A stretch of DNA of 64,000 nt from Acinetobacter zhairuonensis (GTDB taxonomy: Bacteria > Pseudomonadota > Gammaproteobacteria > Pseudomonadales > Moraxellaceae). The notes below the pieces were generated by a model. It did not search any database and had not been told where the DNA came from. It worked only from the letters and a program-made list of their open reading frames with translations. The stretch lies in assembly GCF_022601715.1 (NCBI RefSeq), contig NZ_JAKVIM010000014.1, positions 34,002-98,001 of the forward strand, in the 5' to 3' direction. Shown piece after piece: positions 28,426 to 38,183 of the stretch (the first letter of the stretch is position 1; each line of letters opens with the position of its first letter). The translations under genes and the position numbers were made by a program.

Positions 28426-30069
28426 ATGAAGACATTAGTAGAAGCCTATCAAGAATTTGATGTTGAACAAGCTATCCAGAATCATTTGGTGGGTACGCCT
28501 CAAGCTATCAATGCGTATGTTGAATGTTGCGAACGTTATTTAGGACAAAACAAGACTGCTTTATTCTGGGAAGGTAAGCAAGGTGAGTCGCAGCATTGGA
28601 GCTTTGAGCAACTGGCTGAAGCTTCTGGGAAATTGGCAAAGTATTTCCTTCAGCTCGGTATCAAGGCGGGTGATTGTGTCGCAGGTCTTTTACCACGCAC
28701 TCCTGAATTACTTATTACCGTTTTAGCCACTTGGCGGATCGGTGCAATCTATCAGCCATTGTTTACCGCATTTGAATCAAAAGCAATTGAGCATCGTATT
28801 CAAGTTGCAAATACGCAATTGATTGTGACCAATTCAGAGCAACGCATGAAGCTGAATCAAATTCAAATCCCACACATCCTGACGGTGCATTCTGGTGAAA
28901 GTTGTGTCAAAACAGATTCAGATTTTTGGCAAGAACTTGATGCACACCCAACGGAATGCACCCCAGTACTGCGTGATTTTGATGATGATTTTTTGATGAT
29001 GTTTACTTCAGGCACAACAGGGCTAGCCAAGTCTGTGCCTGTTCCATTACGTGCGATCTTGGCTTTTAAAGGTTATATGACGCATGCAGTCGATTTGCGT
29101 GATGAAGACTCTTTCTGGAATCTTGCCGACCCCGGTTGGGCGTATGGTTTGTATTATGGCATTACGGGTCCACTCAGTTTAGGTCATAGCATCATCATGG
29201 ATGAGCGTTCATTTAATGTGGATCAAGCCATTGCAGTCATTAAAAAACATAAAGTTTCCAATCTGACAGGTTCACCAACCGCTTTTCGCATGTTCTTTGG
29301 CTTTAAAGAAAAATTTGATGCATCGATTAAACAGCATTTGCGTGCTGTAAGCAGTGCGGGTGAACCCTTAACACCTGAAGTGATTCATTGGTTTAATCAC
29401 GATTTAGATGTCAATATTTATGACCAATATGGTCAAACAGAATTAGGGATGGTGATTGCCAATCATCATGCATTAGAGCACCCTAAAAAAGTCGGTTCTG
29501 CGGGCTTTGCTATCCCTGGGCATCGCTTTGCAGTCCTGAATGAACAACATCAGGAAGTAGCAATAGGAGAAGTTGGAACTTTAGCGATAGACTGTTCACA
29601 GTCGCCATTGTTCTGGTTCAAGGGCTATGAAGGACATAACCGTAAATCATTTGTCGGGCAGTATTATTTAACGGGTGATACGGTTCAACTCAATGAATTG
29701 GGGGGTATAGACTTTGTAGGGCGTGCAGACGATGTCATTACAACGTCAGGCTATCGTGTCGGACCTTTTGATGTAGAAAGTACTTTGTTGGAATGCGAAG
29801 AAGTGCTTGAGTCTGCTGTGATTGGTAAGCCTGATCCAGAGCGTACAGAGATTGTAAAAGCGTTTGTTGTACTGAAACCACAATATCAGGCGAGTGAAAA
29901 TTTGAATCAGAAACTCCAGCAATATGTTCGTTCAAGACTCTCGAAACATGCTTATCCCAAAGAGATTGAATTTGTTGAGAGTTTACCCAAAACCTCAAGC
30001 GGAAAAATTCAACGTAATTTGTTAAAACAACAGGAAATTGCTTTGCAGCAAATTCAGAAAGCAGGTTAA
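28426..30069 (+). CDS. Acyl-CoA synthetase (AMP-forming, medium-chain/ACSM-like)
   Basis: This ANL-superfamily ligase activates a carboxylic acid to acyl-CoA through acyl-AMP. The P-loop MFTSGTTGLAKS, the YDQYGQTELG motif, the hinge region GRADDVITTSGYRVGP and the C-terminal catalytic Lys in KTSSGKIQR are visible. I start at the ATG at 28426 (547 residues) with AAGAGG upstream; the frame opens earlier at 28360 but that stretch lacks family similarity. It follows the acyl-CoA dehydrogenase by about 200 nt and probably feeds the same pathway. Confidence 0.88.
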   Translation: MKTLVEAYQEFDVEQAIQNHLVGTPQAINAYVECCERYLGQNKTALFWEGKQGESQHWSFEQLAEASGKLAKYFLQLGIKAGDCVAGLLPRTPELLITVLATWRIGAIYQPLFTAFESKAIEHRIQVANTQLIVTNSEQRMKLNQIQIPHILTVHSGESCVKTDSDFWQELDAHPTECTPVLRDFDDDFLMMFTSGTTGLAKSVPVPLRAILAFKGYMTHAVDLRDEDSFWNLADPGWAYGLYYGITGPLSLGHSIIMDERSFNVDQAIAVIKKHKVSNLTGSPTAFRMFFGFKEKFDASIKQHLRAVSSAGEPLTPEVIHWFNHDLDVNIYDQYGQTELGMVIANHHALEHPKKVGSAGFAIPGHRFAVLNEQHQEVAIGEVGTLAIDCSQSPLFWFKGYEGHNRKSFVGQYYLTGDTVQLNELGGIDFVGRADDVITTSGYRVGPFDVESTLLECEEVLESAVIGKPDPERTEIVKAFVVLKPQYQASENLNQKLQQYVRSRLSKHAYPKEIEFVESLPKTSSGKIQRNLLKQQEIALQQIQKAG

Positions 30070-30095
30070 ACCTGTTTAAACTTAGTTTTGCTCTT

Positions 30096-30117
30096 ACACC
30101 CTTCGGGGTGTTTTTTT
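30096..30117 (+). terminator. Terminator with TTCG tetraloop after the acyl-CoA synthetase gene
   Basis: A 6-bp stem ACACCC/GGGTGT closes a TTCG loop and is followed by seven T, 27 nt after the stop codon. Confidence 0.85.
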
Positions 30118-30188
30118 ATAACTATGGTAGGTAAATGTTGATCAAAAAAATCTATTTTTTAAGGGATTTAATTTTTTTGTAAAAAGCC

Positions 30189-30216
30189 TTTACAGTGAAA
30201 ATTTGAGCGATATAAT
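30189..30216 (+). promoter_or_regulatory. Sigma-70 promoter of the Csu-like pilus operon
   Basis: TTTACA (30189-30194) and consensus TATAAT (30211-30216) are separated by 16 bp, placing the start site near 30223 and about 46 nt before the first pilus gene. Confidence 0.65.
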
Positions 30217-30218
30217 GC

Positions 30219-30243
30219 GACACATTCAATATATAAATGTGTC
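30219..30243 (+). repeat. Inverted repeat at the transcription start of the pilus operon
   Basis: The arms GACACATT (30219-30226) and AATGTGTC (30236-30243) flank a 9-nt AT loop directly over the predicted start site. It may be an operator or a 5' mRNA hairpin. Confidence 0.5.
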
Positions 30244-30268
30244 ATAAGTCACTTTTTTGGGGTTGTTT

Positions 30269-30739
30269 ATGAAAAAAATCATTCTTTCTGCAATTATTGC
30301 TACTTCTGCACTTACTTCTGTTGCTAGTTATGCGGCGGGAACTGATAGCACTCAGTTTGATGTAAAAATTACAGTAAATGAATCTTGTGAGTTCACTTCA
30401 AAATCAGACGTGGAATTCAATGCAGTTGATCGTTCGACCAAAGCTGGCAGTACAGCTAAAGGTCAATTGAATGTGACTTGCACCAAAAATACCCCATATA
30501 AAATTGCACTTGCGGGTTCAGGTGCGATGAGCAATACGAATCTGGCATCGACAAGTAAAGTTCCATATAAATTATATCAAGATGCTGCACGTACTGCAGA
30601 ATGGGATGCAACAAACTTACTTTCTAAAACTGGTAGTGGTAAAGATCAAGCTATTCCTGTCTACGCAAAATTGGCGGGTGATACCAACGTTGAAGCGGGT
30701 AACTATGTAGATGCAGTTACTGCAACAGTAACTTACTAA
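30269..30739 (+). CDS. Spore coat U domain pilin, CsuA/B-like subunit
   Basis: After a signal peptide (MKKIILSAIIATSALTS to about residue 23) comes one SCPU domain, the pilin fold of archaic chaperone-usher pili, with a conserved Cys pair (NESCEF and NVTCTK). The pilin ends in VTATVTY, the donor-strand-accepting type of C-terminus. The start is the ATG at 30269 with GGGG upstream. It is the first gene of a subunit-chaperone-usher-tip operon and is probably the main or an accessory rod subunit. Confidence 0.85.
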   Translation: MKKIILSAIIATSALTSVASYAAGTDSTQFDVKITVNESCEFTSKSDVEFNAVDRSTKAGSTAKGQLNVTCTKNTPYKIALAGSGAMSNTNLASTSKVPYKLYQDAARTAEWDATNLLSKTGSGKDQAIPVYAKLAGDTNVEAGNYVDAVTATVTY

Positions 30740-30761
30740 GTTTGTTAACAGAGACAGAGTG

Positions 30762-31496
30762 ATGCAATCTAAGAACAAATTTATTCCAACTATTTGTGCA
30801 GCTATTGTATCACTTTGCTCATTTAACCTTTCAGCAGCAAGTTTACAGGTTTCCCCAATTTCGCTTACTTTCACTACGGGTGAAAAAGCCAAAGAAATTT
30901 GGTTAACCAATACCAGTGATGAGCCGATTCGCGCCCAAACACGAGTGTTAAATTGGACTCAAGTTGAAGGTAAAGAACAACTTCATCTATCCCGAGATTT
31001 GGTTGCAAGTCCATCCATAACAGAAATCAAAGCTGGTGATCGTCAGTTGATTCGTGTGTTGCGCATGAATATGCAAAATACAGGAACAGAGCAAACTTAT
31101 CGTTTACTGGTGGATGAGCTGCCTAAATCCAATCAAGCTAACCAACAAACGGGTTTACAGTTGCTGTTGCAATATTCAATTCCCGTATTTGTTCAAACAA
31201 ATGAAATCACGCCTGCTAAGAATGGTTTGACTTCATTAGCGCAAGTGTCTTTCCATTATCAAAATCAGCAATTGATTGTGAAGAATAATGGAAGTCGTCA
31301 CATTCGATTAAGTGAATTGACCTACGTCAATCCGAATGGTGAAAAGATCCCATTAATCAATGGTCTGGTGGGTTATGTGCTGAATGGTCAAACCATGCAA
31401 TGGCATGTTCCTGCAAATGCACAAATGCAGCCTAAAGGACAGTTCGAGGCGCGCATCAATTCAGATGGTCTAGCACAGACATTGTCTATTCAATAA
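30762..31496 (+). CDS. Periplasmic pilus chaperone, CsuC-like
   Basis: The signal peptide is followed by the two Ig-like domains of PapD-type chaperones. LQVSPISLTFTTGEKAKEIWLTN marks the start of domain 1, and LIRVLRMN marks the strand used to cap pilin subunits. The ATG at 30762 follows a GTG three nt earlier. It lies between pilin and usher genes with tight spacing, so its clients are the subunits of this cluster. Confidence 0.88.
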   Translation: MQSKNKFIPTICAAIVSLCSFNLSAASLQVSPISLTFTTGEKAKEIWLTNTSDEPIRAQTRVLNWTQVEGKEQLHLSRDLVASPSITEIKAGDRQLIRVLRMNMQNTGTEQTYRLLVDELPKSNQANQQTGLQLLLQYSIPVFVQTNEITPAKNGLTSLAQVSFHYQNQQLIVKNNGSRHIRLSELTYVNPNGEKIPLINGLVGYVLNGQTMQWHVPANAQMQPKGQFEARINSDGLAQTLSIQ

Positions 31497-31502
31497 GTTG
31501 CC

Positions 31503-33881
31503 ATGAGCGCTTCTGTTTATCGTAGCTTCTGTTTTAAGCTGCTACTGAGTACTTATGCTTTACATACTCAGCTAGCGCTTGCCAATGATGCAGAAATGCC
31601 GAGCTCGGATACTGTTGAGCAACAAGAACTCTTTTTAAGTGTGGTCGTGAATCAAGCCTCAAGCTCGGTCTATGGGCATTTCATTCAAACCCCACAGGAT
31701 TTGTTGATTTCCCGCGATACACTGCAAGAACTACAACTCAAAGTCGATGCTACTGATGCACCACATCAGGTTGGCTTTATTCCGTTATCGCAGATAAAAG
31801 GACTCAGCTATAACTTTAATGCGGCAGAGCAACATATAGACTTGTCTGTTCCTGTAGAAACTTTACAAGGACATACATCTTCGGGATATGTACAAATTCC
31901 CCCTGCAAAAGTGAATCCTGATCAGGTTAAGCCAGGTGTTTTATTTAATTATGATTTCTATTCCCAAGCAACAGAGGATGCATGGTCACTCAGTGCATGG
32001 AATGAGTTGCGATTTTTTGGCATGGGTACAGGCAATATTTTCAGTATCTCTGCCAATCATGCGTTCACTAAAACCCAAAGCGCGGATGAATTTTCTAGCC
32101 AAATTCTAGATACCTATTGGCAAAAAGATTTTACTGACCAAGCCATTACTTTGACCGTGGGGGATAGCCAGTCGCGTGCTTTAGATTGGACGCGCTCAAC
32201 GCGTATTTCGGGCATAAAAATCGCTAGAAATTTTAACTTACAGCCTTATCAAGTGACTTCGCCGCTGGAGTCTTTTAAAGGTTCGGTGCTTGTACCCTCA
32301 ACCGTAGATTTACTCATTAATGGCATTCAACAAAGCACCAGTGAAGTTTTACCTGGACAATTTGATATCCAAGCATCGCCCTCAATCACGGGTGCAGGTA
32401 ATGCGCAGTTATTAATTACCGATTTAAATGGTCAGCAGCGGGTTGTAAATTTCTCACTGTTTGGAACCACTCAATTACTGCAAAAAGGTTTGTCAGATTG
32501 GGAACTGAATCTTGGGGTAAATAAACTTGATTATGCAGTCAAATCTTTCAGTTATGGGGATGAACCTGTTGCGAATGCAACGTTAAGGCATGGTCTAAGC
32601 AATGATACTACCTTAGAAAGTCATATTGAATATTCCAAAGATGTTGCACTTACAGGTTTGGGGGTTGTACATCGATTACCTGAGACTTGGGGAGTCCTAA
32701 ACGGCTCTTATAGTTATAGTGAGTTGAATCAAAAAACAGGGCAATCTTATGCGCTCGGTTATGAGTGGAATAATCCTTATATCAATCTTTCCCTACACCA
32801 TCAGCAAACGGATGGTAATTTTGGGGATTTGGCGAGTGCGCTGGGTTATGACTATATTAAACAGTCGGACCATGTTTTCTTAGGGATTAATACCGATTTT
32901 GGTCAATTGGGTGGTAGTTATGTGGCACAAAAATACCAGAACAGCGAGAACGAATATTTAGTCTTTAACTGGTCTTATTATTTTCCGTCACGTAAATACT
33001 TAACCTTCAACATGACCCGTAATTTAAATGATCAAGAAAATACCTTCTTTTTATCTTTAAATATCCCGTTGGATCGTCAGACCAATGCCACTGTCAGTGC
33101 GCAACAAGATACGGACAGCAATAAAATTTCAGCCAACATGCGTAAAACAGCCAAGCAAAATGAAGATGACTGGGGGTGGCAAACCAATCTTGAATATAGC
33201 GATAAACAAAACTATAGCGTACAAGGTCAGATTCAGCGTGAAACGCAAATCGGGGAATGGGATGTCGGTCTACAAAACGCTAAGATTAATGCGGAAGATT
33301 ACACCACCGTGGTCGGTTCAGCGCGTGGCAGTTTGGTGATGATGGAAAAATCAGTTTTTCCGATGAGACAATCCTTAAACTCTTTTGCAGTGGTTTCAAC
33401 GCAAGGGGTATCGGATATTCCAGTTCGTCTAGAAAATCGTGTGGTTGGTAAAACCAATCGTAAAGGCTTGCTGCTGATCGATGCACTGAATCCATATCAG
33501 CATAATGATATTTCAATTGATACTCTGGATTTACCTTTAGAATATAAAATTGAAACCACGCGTATAGATGCAGTGCCCTATAGTGCTAGTGGAGTATCGC
33601 TGCATTTTCCAATTTATAAAATGCGCTCTATTCAATTGAGTGCGACAGATTCACAAGGTGTTCCATTAAAAATGGGCAGTCGAGTTTGGGTGCAAGAAAC
33701 TACACCCGATACCAGCTCTACAGAACATACCATCGTGGGTCGTGATGGCATGATCTATATTGAAAATCCATTAACGCAGCAGCTTTTTGTTGAACATGAA
33801 GGTGTTGTTTGTCAGCTGGTTTTGCCAGATTTTAGTCATCAATACGGTTTTCTTGATCTAGGAAGTATCCAATGTCAGTGA
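31503..33881 (+). CDS. Outer-membrane usher, CsuD-like
   Basis: The usher is the outer-membrane assembly pore of the pilus. The 792-residue protein has a signal peptide to about residue 27, an N-terminal chaperone-binding domain, a 24-strand barrel region with plug, and C-terminal domains ending in GFLDLGSIQCQ. Its length and motifs (such as SFKGSVLVPSTVDLLINGI) fit the archaic Csu-type usher. It starts 6 nt after the chaperone and overlaps the tip gene by 10 nt. Confidence 0.9.
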   Translation: MSASVYRSFCFKLLLSTYALHTQLALANDAEMPSSDTVEQQELFLSVVVNQASSSVYGHFIQTPQDLLISRDTLQELQLKVDATDAPHQVGFIPLSQIKGLSYNFNAAEQHIDLSVPVETLQGHTSSGYVQIPPAKVNPDQVKPGVLFNYDFYSQATEDAWSLSAWNELRFFGMGTGNIFSISANHAFTKTQSADEFSSQILDTYWQKDFTDQAITLTVGDSQSRALDWTRSTRISGIKIARNFNLQPYQVTSPLESFKGSVLVPSTVDLLINGIQQSTSEVLPGQFDIQASPSITGAGNAQLLITDLNGQQRVVNFSLFGTTQLLQKGLSDWELNLGVNKLDYAVKSFSYGDEPVANATLRHGLSNDTTLESHIEYSKDVALTGLGVVHRLPETWGVLNGSYSYSELNQKTGQSYALGYEWNNPYINLSLHHQQTDGNFGDLASALGYDYIKQSDHVFLGINTDFGQLGGSYVAQKYQNSENEYLVFNWSYYFPSRKYLTFNMTRNLNDQENTFFLSLNIPLDRQTNATVSAQQDTDSNKISANMRKTAKQNEDDWGWQTNLEYSDKQNYSVQGQIQRETQIGEWDVGLQNAKINAEDYTTVVGSARGSLVMMEKSVFPMRQSLNSFAVVSTQGVSDIPVRLENRVVGKTNRKGLLLIDALNPYQHNDISIDTLDLPLEYKIETTRIDAVPYSASGVSLHFPIYKMRSIQLSATDSQGVPLKMGSRVWVQETTPDTSSTEHTIVGRDGMIYIENPLTQQLFVEHEGVVCQLVLPDFSHQYGFLDLGSIQCQ

Positions 33882-34894
33882 TCATGTGTGGTTTTAACGT
33901 TAAAAAAATTGCCAAGATGGCACTTGTGTATTGGATACTTTGCCTGATTGTTATACTTGGTTCGCAACTAGCCAGTACTTCTGTGCATGCAGCTAAAAAC
34001 TCAGGATCGTGCTGGTTGTCAGGGACAACCTTAAGTTTTGGTTCAGTAACAGGAAAAGGGAAAAATAATTATGCAAACTTACAGATTACCTGCAATCAGT
34101 ACAATCACACTCAAACCGTCAATGTAGCACTTTGCCCATATATCACTGCGGGTGGTCTGGGGTTACTGAATAATAGGCGTTTAATGGTGAAGTATGGAGC
34201 AGTACATAGTTATTTGAGTTATGATTTATTTTATGATGCAGCTTTGACTAGACGTATTGATACACAAGCCAGTGCCTCGACATTAAATTGTACCTATCAA
34301 ACATTTTCTGTGAATGAAAATCAGAAAGTCTTTACGATACCTGTCTATGGTTTAGTGTATTCGGGGCAAAATGTTAGCGAAGGCAGTTTTGATAACAATA
34401 ACAATGCGCAAGTAAACTTGCTCTATGCCTTTAGTGAAGATGAACAGCCTAGTAAAGAAGATGCTATCACTGCAACTCAGTCCAAACCCGGCACAAATAG
34501 TCTGTATGTTACGGCTAATTTTGAAAATAGCTGTAATTTAATTTCCACAACTGATCTGAATTTTGGACAAATTGATAACTTAAGTAAAACCATTACCAGC
34601 GCAGCTTCAGTGACACTATCTTGCCCTTTAAATACTTCGTGGAAAGTCGGGTTGGATCAAGGTTTAAATTATGATGGTACAACACGTCGAATGCGTAATG
34701 GTACTGACTATATCGGATATGAGCTGTATCAAGATGCTAGCTATAACAAAACTTGGAGCAACACCAATACATCGCAGGGAACAGGTACAAATGGCACGCA
34801 AATGATCCAGATTTATGGCAAAGTCCCACAAAGTGCAGTCGTGGTTCCACCTGGGGAGTATCAAGATACCATTACAGTGACATTAACCTATTAA
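33872..34894 (+). CDS. Two-domain spore coat U protein, CsuE-like tip adhesin
   Basis: The 340-residue protein has a long N-terminal signal segment (hydrophobic at about 15-38, ending SVHAAKNSG) and two SCPU domains, at about 45-185 and 205-340, each with its Cys pair. CsuE in Acinetobacter is a two-domain tip adhesin that binds plastic through hydrophobic loops. The start lies inside the usher gene behind AGGAAG. The stop codon shares TTAA with the stop of the convergent pilin gene. Confidence 0.85.
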   Translation: MSVIMCGFNVKKIAKMALVYWILCLIVILGSQLASTSVHAAKNSGSCWLSGTTLSFGSVTGKGKNNYANLQITCNQYNHTQTVNVALCPYITAGGLGLLNNRRLMVKYGAVHSYLSYDLFYDAALTRRIDTQASASTLNCTYQTFSVNENQKVFTIPVYGLVYSGQNVSEGSFDNNNNAQVNLLYAFSEDEQPSKEDAITATQSKPGTNSLYVTANFENSCNLISTTDLNFGQIDNLSKTITSAASVTLSCPLNTSWKVGLDQGLNYDGTTRRMRNGTDYIGYELYQDASYNKTWSNTNTSQGTGTNGTQMIQIYGKVPQSAVVVPPGEYQDTITVTLTY

Positions 34895-35370
34895 TAAGTA
34901 ATGACGGCAGTGACTTTGTCACTGTAAACACCCGCTGGAACATCTGTATCTGCACGCTCTACGGTACCCCATACGGGTACCGATTGAACACGGCCAGTGC
35001 CTGTACCGTAATAACCATTTTGAGTATCAGCGCCCCAAGAGGTTGTACGATTGGCATCCTGATACAGGTTGTAGGGAATACTGACATTATTTGAGTCCGC
35101 AGCAATCATTTTTCGCTGACTTTGTAGCGCAATATTATACGGCGTCCCTTGGGTGCAGGTGACAGCAAGTTGACCATTCTGTAAGTTGGTTTTGGAGGCA
35201 CGATTGACTGTGCCAAAATCGAGGTCTGAACCTTGCGTAGTTGTGACATTACACATCTCTTTAATGGTAATACTGACATTAAAGGAAGTTGAATCTTGTT
35301 GCGCAGCATAAATATAGACTGATGCAGCGGCTAAAGTGCAGGCAACAAAAGCAGAATAATATAATTTCAT
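34891..35370 (-). CDS. Spore coat U domain pilin, convergent to the pilus operon
   Basis: This 159-residue SCPU pilin has a signal peptide (MKLYYSAFVACTLAAASVY) and Cys pair (KEMCNV and AVTCTQ), closely parallel to the subunit at 30269. It ends KVTAVITY. It is transcribed towards the operon, and its stop overlaps the tip-adhesin stop by 4 nt. It could be a separately controlled subunit or an alternative rod pilin. Classic csu loci have their subunits in one direction, so the layout is unusual. Confidence 0.82.
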   Translation of the reverse strand: MKLYYSAFVACTLAAASVYIYAAQQDSTSFNVSITIKEMCNVTTTQGSDLDFGTVNRASKTNLQNGQLAVTCTQGTPYNIALQSQRKMIAADSNNVSIPYNLYQDANRTTSWGADTQNGYYGTGTGRVQSVPVWGTVERADTDVPAGVYSDKVTAVITY

Positions 35371-35471
35371 GAAGTACGAAGTTTATACATTATTGGATTT
35401 TAATTCAGCATACCTGATTTAAGCGGATTCGTCCCGAGCTTTAGTTTTATAACTGTTCATATTCTATCTAA

Positions 35472-36374
35472 ATGATGATTTCTTTATCATTTCAGGCGGA
35501 AGTAAGTGATCTAAAACCTAACAGTTATAGCTTGCTTATCCTTTATACTATGCAAGAGTCTCAAACAATACACAGCGGAAGTAAAGTGAACTTGGTATCT
35601 GAACATGATCTGGAATTAACAGATGAGGAAATGCATTTATATAGCCGTCAGATTTTACTAGATGGCTGGGATTTAGATGCACAAGAAAAACTGAAACTTG
35701 CCAATGTGCTGATAGTGGGGTGTGGTGGAATTGGATGTACCACAGCAGAGTTATTAGCACGTGCTGGTGTCGGTAAAATCACCTTGATTGATCCAGATCA
35801 TATCGAGATCAGTAATTTACAGCGACAAATTGCCTTTACACAGGTAGATCTAGGTTTCTATAAAGCAGAAATTCTGGCAAAACGCCTAACTGCGATTAAT
35901 CCATATATTCGAGTTGAGTACCATGTTGCCAAATTAGATCAAAGCAATGCCATGACCTTGATCAGCTCGCAAGATTTGGTGCTTGATGGTTGCGATAATT
36001 TTACGACGCGTTACTTGGTCAATCAGATCTGTAGAGAGCAGGGTGTTGCCTTAATTAGTGCATCAGCCATTGGGTTTCAAGGTCAGCTCTTTATGGTTGA
36101 AGGTGATTCGGCTTGCTATAACTGCCTATTCCCTAAAGAACAGCATGCCAATGAGAGCCTACGTTGTGCAGACTCGGGGGTGCTATCGACCACACCGAAT
36201 GTCATGGCAAGTTTACAAGCGCACCATGCTTTATTGTATTTGGGCCTGAATCGTATGCCATTGCTGCAAAAACTCTTGTTATGGGATGGCTTAAGTATGA
36301 AACAGCGCATATTGGCATTCGAGAAAGACTTAAATTGTCCAGACTGTCAGGCAAGATCATCCTTAAACACGTAA
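35472..36374 (+). CDS. HesA/MoeB/ThiF-family adenylyltransferase
   Basis: This E1-like enzyme adenylates the C-terminus of a ubiquitin-like sulfur carrier such as MoaD or ThiS. The nucleotide motif VGCGGIGCTTAELLARAG is near residue 88, DPDHIEISNLQRQ near 117, and two CxxC zinc pairs (CYNC and CPDC) are present. The start is uncertain: the ATG at 35472 gives 300 residues, and the ATG at 35550 gives 274, closer to MoeB. No moa genes lie beside it, so the partner cannot be told. Confidence 0.83.
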   Translation: MMISLSFQAEVSDLKPNSYSLLILYTMQESQTIHSGSKVNLVSEHDLELTDEEMHLYSRQILLDGWDLDAQEKLKLANVLIVGCGGIGCTTAELLARAGVGKITLIDPDHIEISNLQRQIAFTQVDLGFYKAEILAKRLTAINPYIRVEYHVAKLDQSNAMTLISSQDLVLDGCDNFTTRYLVNQICREQGVALISASAIGFQGQLFMVEGDSACYNCLFPKEQHANESLRCADSGVLSTTPNVMASLQAHHALLYLGLNRMPLLQKLLLWDGLSMKQRILAFEKDLNCPDCQARSSLNT

Positions 36375-36419
36375 ATATTTGCTAAACTCAGTGCCATGAA
36401 TTTTTAACCACATTTTAAT

Positions 36420-37721
36420 ATGATGAAAAATAATATCTGGCTAGATGGACTGCGTTCCGTTGCTCGTATGGGGGAAACCGCAGTAGTAGCGGCTAAAGCA
36501 GGCTTTAAATACGCGACTGAAAAGCCAAGTAATGCCAAGTTAATGCGTGAAACCTTTGAAGATTTAGGATCAACTTATATTAAGTTGGGTCAATTTATTG
36601 CTAGTACGCCTTCACTTTTCCCACGTGAATTTGTTGAAGAATTTCAAGGCTGTTTAGATCAAACACCGTCTTTACCATTTAGCTATGTGCAGCAGGTGCT
36701 TGATTCTGAATTTGCTGGTCGTAATTTAGATGAAATCTTTGCTTCCATTGATGAAAAGCCACTTGCATCCGCTTCAATTGCACAAGTGCATGCTGCTAAA
36801 CTGGTCACAGGCGAAGATGTGGTCCTTAAGATTCAAAAACCTGGTGTAGAAACTATTCTCTATACAGATTTGAATGTGTTGCATTGGGCAACTAAAATTC
36901 TTGAAAAAGCTGTGCCTAAGGTGAAGTTTGCTTCATTGGCAGATATTGTTGATGAAATTAAAACCCGTATGGTACGCGAAGTCGATTTTATTGAAGAAGC
37001 TCAAAATATTGATGATTTCGTCAATTATCTGAATGTGACGAATAACAAAGCTGCTACCGCTCCTAAGGTTTACCACCAGTATTCTACTCGCCGTGTGTTG
37101 ACCATGCAGCGTTTATTTGGTGTGCCATTAACGGACTTTGAAGTGGTAAAAAAGTATTCCAAAGATCCTTCTCAAGTTCTCATTACCGCAATGAACACTT
37201 GGTTTGGCAGTTTGATGATGTGTAATAGCTTCCATGCCGATTTACATGCAGGTAATTTAATGCTGCTGGAAGATGGTCGTATTGGTTTTATTGACTTTGG
37301 TATTGTGGGGCAATTAAATCCTGAAGTCTGGACAGCTTGTATGGCATTTATGGATGCATTGCAAAGAACAGACTACAAGCTCATGGCTGAAAATATGCTG
37401 AAAATGGGCATGACCGATGTAGCCATCGATACCCAAGTGTTGGCGGCTGATTTAGAACGCTTATTTAGTGGCGTTTTGTTGGCTGATCCACAAGAAATCT
37501 TAAGCTCTAATCCAGCCGATTTAAATGACATCATGATGGACATGGTGGCTGTAGGTGAGCGTCATGGTATTCGCTTCCCGCGTGATTTTGCGTTGCTGTT
37601 TAAACAAATGCTGTATTTCGATCGATTTATGCGCGTCCTAGCACCCTATACCGATATTTATGCAGACCAACGTTTGCAAATGGTGCAAACTACCGATCCA
37701 AGTTTGATGTTGAAACATTAA
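36420..37721 (+). CDS. ABC1/UbiB-family atypical kinase
   Basis: The protein has the ABC1/ADCK kinase-like fold: the KxGQ motif in YIKLGQF near residue 48, the Ala-rich loop ASASIAQVHAAK near 120, the catalytic DLHAGNLML near 275, and the metal-binding IDFGIVG near 292. It is 433 residues and lacks the two C-terminal membrane helices of canonical UbiB, so it is an accessory family member. Its target is unknown; involvement in isoprenoid lipid or quinone metabolism is plausible from the family, and coq7 is 1.5 kb downstream. Confidence 0.85.
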   Translation: MMKNNIWLDGLRSVARMGETAVVAAKAGFKYATEKPSNAKLMRETFEDLGSTYIKLGQFIASTPSLFPREFVEEFQGCLDQTPSLPFSYVQQVLDSEFAGRNLDEIFASIDEKPLASASIAQVHAAKLVTGEDVVLKIQKPGVETILYTDLNVLHWATKILEKAVPKVKFASLADIVDEIKTRMVREVDFIEEAQNIDDFVNYLNVTNNKAATAPKVYHQYSTRRVLTMQRLFGVPLTDFEVVKKYSKDPSQVLITAMNTWFGSLMMCNSFHADLHAGNLMLLEDGRIGFIDFGIVGQLNPEVWTACMAFMDALQRTDYKLMAENMLKMGMTDVAIDTQVLAADLERLFSGVLLADPQEILSSNPADLNDIMMDMVAVGERHGIRFPRDFALLFKQMLYFDRFMRVLAPYTDIYADQRLQMVQTTDPSLMLKH

Positions 37722-37802
37722 GATTCAAATTTTGATTAATCCATTCATGACAGTTGTGTGAAGCATTCGGTCATGAATGGTCTGCAATTTAAGGGTTAAA
37801 TC

Positions 37803-38183
37803 ATGGATGCGATTGTCATTGAAGGTCTTAAGGTGAACACCGTTGTCGGCTGCTTTAACTGGGAACGACAAATTATTCAGCCTTTGATGTTAGATCTGAC
37901 CATTAGTACCAGTTTAGAAGCTGCGGCGAGTTCAGATGATCTGGAAGATACCTTGAACTATGCTGAAATTTGCAGCATATCCGCTGAAGTGATTCAAAAA
38001 GCCCAACCCAAATTGATTGAACATGCGGCAAAATTGGTACTGAATGCGCTTTTTGCTACCTTTCCTGCGATAGAATCGATTAAAATTATTATTCGTAAGC
38101 CTGCCATTATTGCAGAAGCCAATTCTGTAGGAATTCGTATTGAACGCCACCGAAACGATTTTCGCCTTAGCTCTGGCGAGTAA
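37803..38183 (+). CDS. folB: Dihydroneopterin aldolase
   Basis: FolB converts dihydroneopterin to 6-hydroxymethyl-dihydropterin in folate synthesis. The start DAIVIEGLKVNTVVGCFNWE, the DTLNYAEI segment and the catalytic Lys in IIIRKPAI fit the family. The length of 126 residues is normal. It overlaps the next gene (folK-like) by 44 nt, and FolK performs the next step, so coupling is sensible. Confidence 0.92.
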   Translation: MDAIVIEGLKVNTVVGCFNWERQIIQPLMLDLTISTSLEAAASSDDLEDTLNYAEICSISAEVIQKAQPKLIEHAAKLVLNALFATFPAIESIKIIIRKPAIIAEANSVGIRIERHRNDFRLSSGE

